Shown one piece after another: positions 31,742 to 35,878 of a stretch of DNA of 35,878 nt; the stretch's first letter is position 1; each line of letters opens with the position of its first letter. Under the pieces are notes generated by a model, which saw nothing but the letters and a program-made list of their open reading frames with translations, made no database searches and was not told where the DNA came from. The translations under genes were made by a program, and so were the position numbers. The DNA lies in assembly GCA_041687495.1 (NCBI GenBank), contig JAWLBR010000023.1, positions 1-35,878 on the forward strand, in the 5' to 3' direction. Origin of the DNA: JAWLBR01 sp041687495. Lineage in GTDB: Bacteria; Bacillota; Limnochordia; DTU087; JAAYGB01.

Positions 31742-32965
31742 TCACTTTCTCCCAGGCACTAGGCTTCTAAGTAAGCGCTTAGCAGTTCGGATCATAATCT
31801 GGAAAACGCTTCCTTTCTGTACCTCTTGCTGCGCCAGAAGCGGAACTCGGGCTAGCTCAACGTCTGCTTTACCGGCCACCAAGTACCCTACAGGAGTTCC
31901 AACTGCAATGGGGGCTGTTAGTTTTTCTTGGTCCCACTCGTACCAGGTGCTGATGGACTCTTCTTCGCCTCGCTTTACCCCAACCGATAGGTCATTTTCC
32001 GGTGCGACCTCGACTGCATCCAGATCGCCACGCCGAACTTCTACTTTACCCAGAACTTCGCCCTTCTTGGCGACATTGACCGCGGTGTACATTCGAAAAC
32101 CGTAGTTTAGCAGGGCGCTTACGTCCTGCTTTCTGGTATCCGCGGTAGCGCTACCCAACACAACAGCGATTAGCCTCAAGCCCTCCCGTTGAGCCGTCGC
32201 AGAAATGCAGTATCCAGCATCATTGGTCATCCCGGTCTTAATTCCGTCCAGGCCGGGAAAGCCATATCGTCGGCCAGATCCCAAGACTCGGTCGAGCATG
32301 CTGTTGTATGAGTACAGGTGCGGCTGGCCGCTGGAGTCAGCCCGCATGGTATACTCGTAGGTTGAAACTAGCTCGAGGAAACTGGGGACCGCTAGTGCGT
32401 GCCTTGACAGAACCGCTAGGTCGTAAGCCGACGAATGGTGCGGAGCACCTGGCTTGCCCACTACATCAGGAGGTAACCCGGAAGGGTTGGCAAAAACTGT
32501 ATTGGTTAGCCCCAACTCTTTGGCTCTTTGGTTCATCATGTCGACGAAGGCGGGTTCTGTTCCACCGATGTGTTCTGCTATAGCGACCGCTGCATCATTG
32601 GCTGATCCTACTGCAATGGCGTACATCAGCTCTTTCACTGTCATCTGCTCACCAGTCTCAAGCCAAACCTGGGAACCGCCCATCCTGCGCGCGTAGTCGC
32701 TGGTGGTGACTATGTCGTCCCAACTGAGCAATCCGTCTCGGACTTGCTCCAGTGCCAATGCCATGGTCATGATTTTGGTCACACTGGCCATGGGCAGCGA
32801 TTGATGAGGATTCTTTTCGTAGAGAATCTCCCCTGACGAGTACTCCATCAAGACAGCGGCCTTAGCGGACAGATCCAAGTTCTGAGCTGATACTGCTCCA
32901 ACGTTCAGTATCGCGAAAACCAAAACGATCAAGCCCGCGAGGATCCTACGGCTGCTTGATTCCAT
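31742..32965 (-). CDS. dacF: D-alanyl-D-alanine carboxypeptidase (DacF-like)
   Basis: Penicillin-binding protein that trims the terminal D-Ala from peptidoglycan peptides outside the cell. Signal peptide: RR, then ILAGLIVLVFAILNVGAVSA. Active-site motifs: SVTK (Ser61, Lys64), SAN in AVGSANDAAVA, and KTG in GIKTGMTNDAGYC. The C-terminal PBP5-type domain follows (about 300-390), then an amphipathic end (MIRTAKRLLRSLV) that may hold the membrane. ATG 32965 is chosen for AAGGAGG 8 bases before; the frame is open to 32992. Position after deoB and pdp matches the Bacillus dacF locus, although no spoIIA follows here. In Bacillus, dacF is forespore-expressed; I see no sure sigma-F or sigma-G box. Confidence 0.9.
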   Translation of the reverse strand: MESSSRRILAGLIVLVFAILNVGAVSAQNLDLSAKAAVLMEYSSGEILYEKNPHQSLPMASVTKIMTMALALEQVRDGLLSWDDIVTTSDYARRMGGSQVWLETGEQMTVKELMYAIAVGSANDAAVAIAEHIGGTEPAFVDMMNQRAKELGLTNTVFANPSGLPPDVVGKPGAPHHSSAYDLAVLSRHALAVPSFLELVSTYEYTMRADSSGQPHLYSYNSMLDRVLGSGRRYGFPGLDGIKTGMTNDAGYCISATAQREGLRLIAVVLGSATADTRKQDVSALLNYGFRMYTAVNVAKKGEVLGKVEVRRGDLDAVEVAPENDLSVGVKRGEEESISTWYEWDQEKLTAPIAVGTPVGYLVAGKADVELARVPLLAQQEVQKGSVFQIMIRTAKRLLRSLVPGRK

Positions 32966-33060
32966 GCAGATCCTCCTTCCTTCAACGTCCAACTGCGTGA
33001 TGCTTTATCTTATGTCTGTGCGAAGCGGTATATGTCTTTCCACATGGGTTCCCGCTTGGC

Positions 33061-34374
33061 TTAAGACATGCTACCATCCACCCGGTGCATCACCAGCGGC
33101 GTGCTCGGGATAGGTTGCTCAGCCATGCAGTAGGCTGCCCTCACCGTGTCAGCCGCTTCTGCAGGCGGAGGTGCCGAGCTATACAGTACTGCCAACGCCT
33201 CGCCCGAAACCACCGGATCACCCAACTTCTTTCGCAACAGCACTCCGGCTCCCAAATCGATGCTATCTTCTTTGTGGCGGCGTCCTGCTCCCACCTGCAT
33301 GGAAGCTGTGCCGATGGCGAGAGCATCTAGCCCAGTGACATATCCAGCTACCTGACTTGTGACCTCGGTGACATGTTGCCCCAACGGTAAGAGCGAGTAA
33401 TCGGATATGACTTTAGGATTCCCGCCTTGGGCAACGATCAGCTCCTGGAGTTTCTTGAGCGCTCTACCTTGAGCAATCGCGTCCTGCAAGAGTGACATTG
33501 CACGCTCCAGTGAGTTGGCTTTGCCAGCCAGCACCAGCATTTCCGAACCCAACACCAAGCAAAGCTCGAGGAGATCCCTGGGGCCGTCTCCTTTAAGAGT
33601 GGTGATAGCCTCAACCACTTCAAGACTATTGCCAACGGCATATCCTAAGGGCTGATCCATCCCAGTTAAGCAAGCTGTGACCCGCCGTCCTGCCCCAATG
33701 CCGATCTGAACCATGAGTTCAGCTAGTTCCTTGGCTTGAGTGAGGTCTTTCATGAAGGCGCCCTTCCCTACTTTGACGTCCAAGACTAACCCATCAGCGC
33801 CAGCTGCCAGTTTCTTACTCATAATGGAACTGGCGATAAGGGGAATGGAATCTACGGTTGCCGTGACGTCCCTTAGTCCATACAGCAGTTTGTCTGCTGG
33901 GGCCAAGTCTTTGGTCTGGCCAGCAACACAGATGCCAATGTCCTTGACCTGCTGGATAAAGGCGTCAGTCGCGACCTCACTGGAAAACCCGGGGATTGCC
34001 GCCAGCTTGTCCAACGTGCCGCCTGTGTGACCAAGGCCTCTACCTGACATCTTGGCAACAGGGACACCGCAGGCCGCCACCAGCGGTCCTAGCACTAGAG
34101 TCGTCTTGTCGCCCACTCCGCCGGTAGAGTGCTTGTCAACGATTGATCCGGCTATCTGGGATAAGTCTAGCGTTTCCCCGGACCTGACCATTGACATGGT
34201 TAAGTCAATGGTCTCCTCCCTGTTCATGCCCTGATAGTACACTGCCATACAAAAGGCCGACATCTGGTAATCGGGAATCTCTCCGCTGACGTAACCAGAA
34301 ATCATAAAGTCAATTTCCTCGGCGCTGAGGGTTCCCCCATTGCGTTTTTTCAAAAGCAGATCCGCAAATCTCAT
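33061..34374 (-). CDS. pdp: Pyrimidine-nucleoside phosphorylase
   Basis: Splits uridine, thymidine and deoxyuridine with phosphate into base and (deoxy)ribose-1-phosphate. About 437 residues, normal. Visible: MRFADLLLKKRNGG, VDKHSTGGVGDKT (phosphate loop), the family signature SGRGLGHTGGTLDKL, and DVKVGKGAFMK. ATG 34374 is used as AAGGTGAT lies 4 bases before; the GTG at 34383 is inside that site. The product feeds DeoB, encoded just upstream (28 bases). Confidence 0.94.
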   Translation of the reverse strand: MRFADLLLKKRNGGTLSAEEIDFMISGYVSGEIPDYQMSAFCMAVYYQGMNREETIDLTMSMVRSGETLDLSQIAGSIVDKHSTGGVGDKTTLVLGPLVAACGVPVAKMSGRGLGHTGGTLDKLAAIPGFSSEVATDAFIQQVKDIGICVAGQTKDLAPADKLLYGLRDVTATVDSIPLIASSIMSKKLAAGADGLVLDVKVGKGAFMKDLTQAKELAELMVQIGIGAGRRVTACLTGMDQPLGYAVGNSLEVVEAITTLKGDGPRDLLELCLVLGSEMLVLAGKANSLERAMSLLQDAIAQGRALKKLQELIVAQGGNPKVISDYSLLPLGQHVTEVTSQVAGYVTGLDALAIGTASMQVGAGRRHKEDSIDLGAGVLLRKKLGDPVVSGEALAVLYSSAPPPAEAADTVRAAYCMAEQPIPSTPLVMHRVDGSMS

Positions 34375-34402
34375 CCCTATCACCTTCCCTGCTCAGCCGC
34401 CA

Positions 34403-35581
34403 CTATCGTCTCCCGGCAATTTCTGGCAAAAAGCTGGTACCGTGGCCAGGATTGTCTACGTCGAACACCGCAGCGATAGTGGCAGCGATATCAGCGAAAG
34501 TAGAGCGCACCCCTAAGTCTACTCCAGATTGCAGACGCGGGCCAAAGACCAGCAATGGGACGTATTCCCGTGAATGATCGGTACTAGGTGTTGTCGGATC
34601 ACATCCGTGATCTGCGGTGATGATCAGGATATCATCAGACTGTAGACTGTCCAGCAGCTCAGGTAAACGTTGGTCGAACTCCTCCAACCCTTTGGCGTAT
34701 GCATTCACATCATTGCGATGTCCCCAAAGGGAGTCAAAATCAACCAAGTTAGCAAAGATTAGGCCGTCCTTAGCTGAGCGAATAAACTGGATAGTGGCGT
34801 CAACCACCGCCATGTTTCCATGGGAATGCTCTGCTTGTGTGATTCCCTGCAGTGCAAAAATGTCCTCTATTTTCCCAACCGCGTATACCCCGTACCCAGC
34901 ACCTGACAGAATGTCCAAAATTGTGGGTGCGGGAGGTGTTAAGCTGAAATCTCTGCGGTTAGCCGTTCGGGTAAAATTGCCCGGACTGCCGGTGAAGGGC
35001 CGAGCGATTACTCGTCCTACGGCATGGGGACCGCTTAGGATTTCCCGAGCTTTCTGGCACATACCGTACAGCTCCTGCAAAGAGATTACCTCTTCATGGG
35101 CGGCAATCTGAAAAACGCTGTCCGCTGATGTATACACGATGGGCTGGCCGGTGGCGACGTGCTTGGCACCCAGTTCTTCCACAATCGCGGTTCCCGAGGC
35201 CGGCCGATTACCCAACACCTTCCGCCCGATCGCTGCCTGAAAAGCTGCAATAACCTCCAGGGGAAAGCCGTTGGGGTAGGTGGGAAACGGCTTGTCCAGC
35301 CTAAGTCCAGCAATCTCCCAATGCCCAGTAGTTGTATCCTTGCCTGCTGACACCTCTGCCATCTTGCCGTAGTTGGCTCTTGGGCTGTCAGTATTTGGTA
35401 CGCCCATAATGGGGGCTATGCACCCAAGGCCAAGTTCAGCCAAGTTGGGCACAGTTAGTCCGCCTACAGTTTTGGCCGTATTTTGGAGTGTAGCGCTGCC
35501 AGTGTCGCCGAAAAGATGGGCATCAGGCAGTTCACCAATTCCTACACTATCCAGCACAACTAGCACGACCCGTTTTCCCAC
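34403..35581 (-). CDS. deoB: Phosphopentomutase
   Basis: Interconverts (deoxy)ribose-1-phosphate and 5-phosphate. AlkP-superfamily enzyme of 392 residues with metal and active-site motifs VLDSVGIGELPDA, GKDTTTGHWEI (the phosphorylated Thr region), and TADHGCDPTTPSTDHSREY. GTG 35581 has GAGGAGG 7 bases before it. It follows spoIIM by 12 bases and is followed by pdp, a nucleoside salvage pair. Confidence 0.95.
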   Translation of the reverse strand: MGKRVVLVVLDSVGIGELPDAHLFGDTGSATLQNTAKTVGGLTVPNLAELGLGCIAPIMGVPNTDSPRANYGKMAEVSAGKDTTTGHWEIAGLRLDKPFPTYPNGFPLEVIAAFQAAIGRKVLGNRPASGTAIVEELGAKHVATGQPIVYTSADSVFQIAAHEEVISLQELYGMCQKAREILSGPHAVGRVIARPFTGSPGNFTRTANRRDFSLTPPAPTILDILSGAGYGVYAVGKIEDIFALQGITQAEHSHGNMAVVDATIQFIRSAKDGLIFANLVDFDSLWGHRNDVNAYAKGLEEFDQRLPELLDSLQSDDILIITADHGCDPTTPSTDHSREYVPLLVFGPRLQSGVDLGVRSTFADIAATIAAVFDVDNPGHGTSFLPEIAGRR

Positions 35582-35593
35582 TCTAATTCCTCC

Positions 35594-35878
35594 TCAGAAG
35601 ATGTACCTTCCGGCCAACTGGATCAAGGTTGGTGTTACATATCCTTCCACAAATGCTGCTGCAGCTAAGCCAAGACAAGCTAACAGACACAGCAGCGTAG
35701 TACTGACAAACTGATGGTACATGTTGTAGCTGCGGCGGCCAAACAAAGTTCGCAGTGCCGCAGCCGAAAACGATAGCGAGGCTCCTGCAGCCACTACGAT
35801 GGACGGAACAATGAGAAGATTATGGGGGATAATCGCCGCAGCCGCCAAGGCGGCTCCTTTGTATACCATCTGATCGAT
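35594..35878 (-). CDS. spoIIM: Stage II sporulation protein M, C-terminal part (cut by window edge)
   Basis: The frame is open to the right edge, so only the last 94 residues are seen. They have the SpoIIM pattern IIPHNLLIVPSIVVAAGASL (family: PHG-x-x-E-x-P-A), a second hydrophobic stretch, and a final helix with AAAFVEGYVTPTLIQ. SpoIIM acts with SpoIID and SpoIIP in forespore engulfment. The internal ATG 35869 is not the true start. Position before deoB, and before dacF, agrees with Bacillus gene order (fur and xerD, which lie between spoIIM and deoB there, are missing). A related non-sporulation SpoIIM-like protein is the main alternative. Confidence 0.75.
   Translation of the reverse strand: MDQMVYKGAALAAAAIIPHNLLIVPSIVVAAGASLSFSAAALRTLFGRRSYNMYHQFVSTTLLCLLACLGLAAAAFVEGYVTPTLIQLAGRYIF

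Noticed and set aside
34617..35111. 164-residue plus-strand ORF opposite deoB
   Set aside because: Antisense shadow of a certain gene, Ser/Arg-rich composition, no ribosome site.

Overview
The window reads as chromosome of an endospore-forming Bacillota (Firmicutes) bacterium, probably a clostridial or deeper-branching class. The evidence is a SpoIIM-type sporulation gene followed by deoB, pdp and a dacF-like gene, an order close to Bacillus; a DnaD-domain protein paired with a DnaI/DnaC-type helicase loader; Gram-positive purS-purQ-purL; many GGAGG ribosome sites with GTG and TTG starts; and moderately high GC. I see no mobile element, CRISPR array, tRNA or rRNA. Species cannot be fixed from the sequence.

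Layout. 1-966 (minus) is thyX, leaving by the left edge and interrupted by an in-frame TAG. 1118-1519 (plus) is a small membrane protein with a Cys cluster. 1603-3581 (minus) holds the helicase loader, the DnaD-domain protein and a metallophosphoesterase. 3663-12833 (minus) is the purine pathway purE / purC-S-Q-L-F-M-N-D, most genes touching or overlapping. Between purE and purC lies a ykkC-type riboswitch, best read as the PRPP class, with an intrinsic terminator and its own likely promoter. 13048-15345 (plus) is a large AlkP-like membrane protein. Then come a patatin-like lipase (minus), a Cys-cluster YkgJ-like protein (plus), a PfkB kinase and a TGS-uridine-kinase-like protein (minus), a secreted beta-propeller, and the ThrE-type exporter pair yjjB/yjjP (minus). 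22790-23746 (plus) is a D-2-hydroxyacid dehydrogenase. 23830-31569 (minus) is a probable operon of a CNNM/CBS protein, serine acetyltransferase, a B12-binding/radical SAM DUF4080 protein and dnaE. 31742-35878 (minus) is spoIIM-deoB-pdp-dacF, with spoIIM cut by the right edge.

How they work together. PurC to PurD, with PurE, supply most steps from PRPP to AICAR; purH, purB and purK are not here. The riboswitch would raise purC-purD expression when PRPP, the substrate of PurF, is abundant. deoB and pdp salvage nucleosides through (deoxy)ribose phosphates, ThyX makes dTMP, and DnaE and the helicase-loader pair serve replication, so much of the window concerns nucleotides and DNA synthesis.

Most striking. 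Two otherwise well-conserved essential-type genes carry in-frame stops. In thyX a TAG sits where homologues usually have Tyr. In dnaE the palm-domain glycine loop has three G-to-T changes spaced six bases apart, turning Gly-Pro-Gly-Arg-Gly into stop-Pro-Cys-Arg-Cys. TAG and TGA end many other genes here, so codon reassignment is unlikely; recent inactivation or consensus error is more likely. I did not find a convincing wholly new system. The best regulatory find is the promoter-riboswitch-terminator unit in front of purC.
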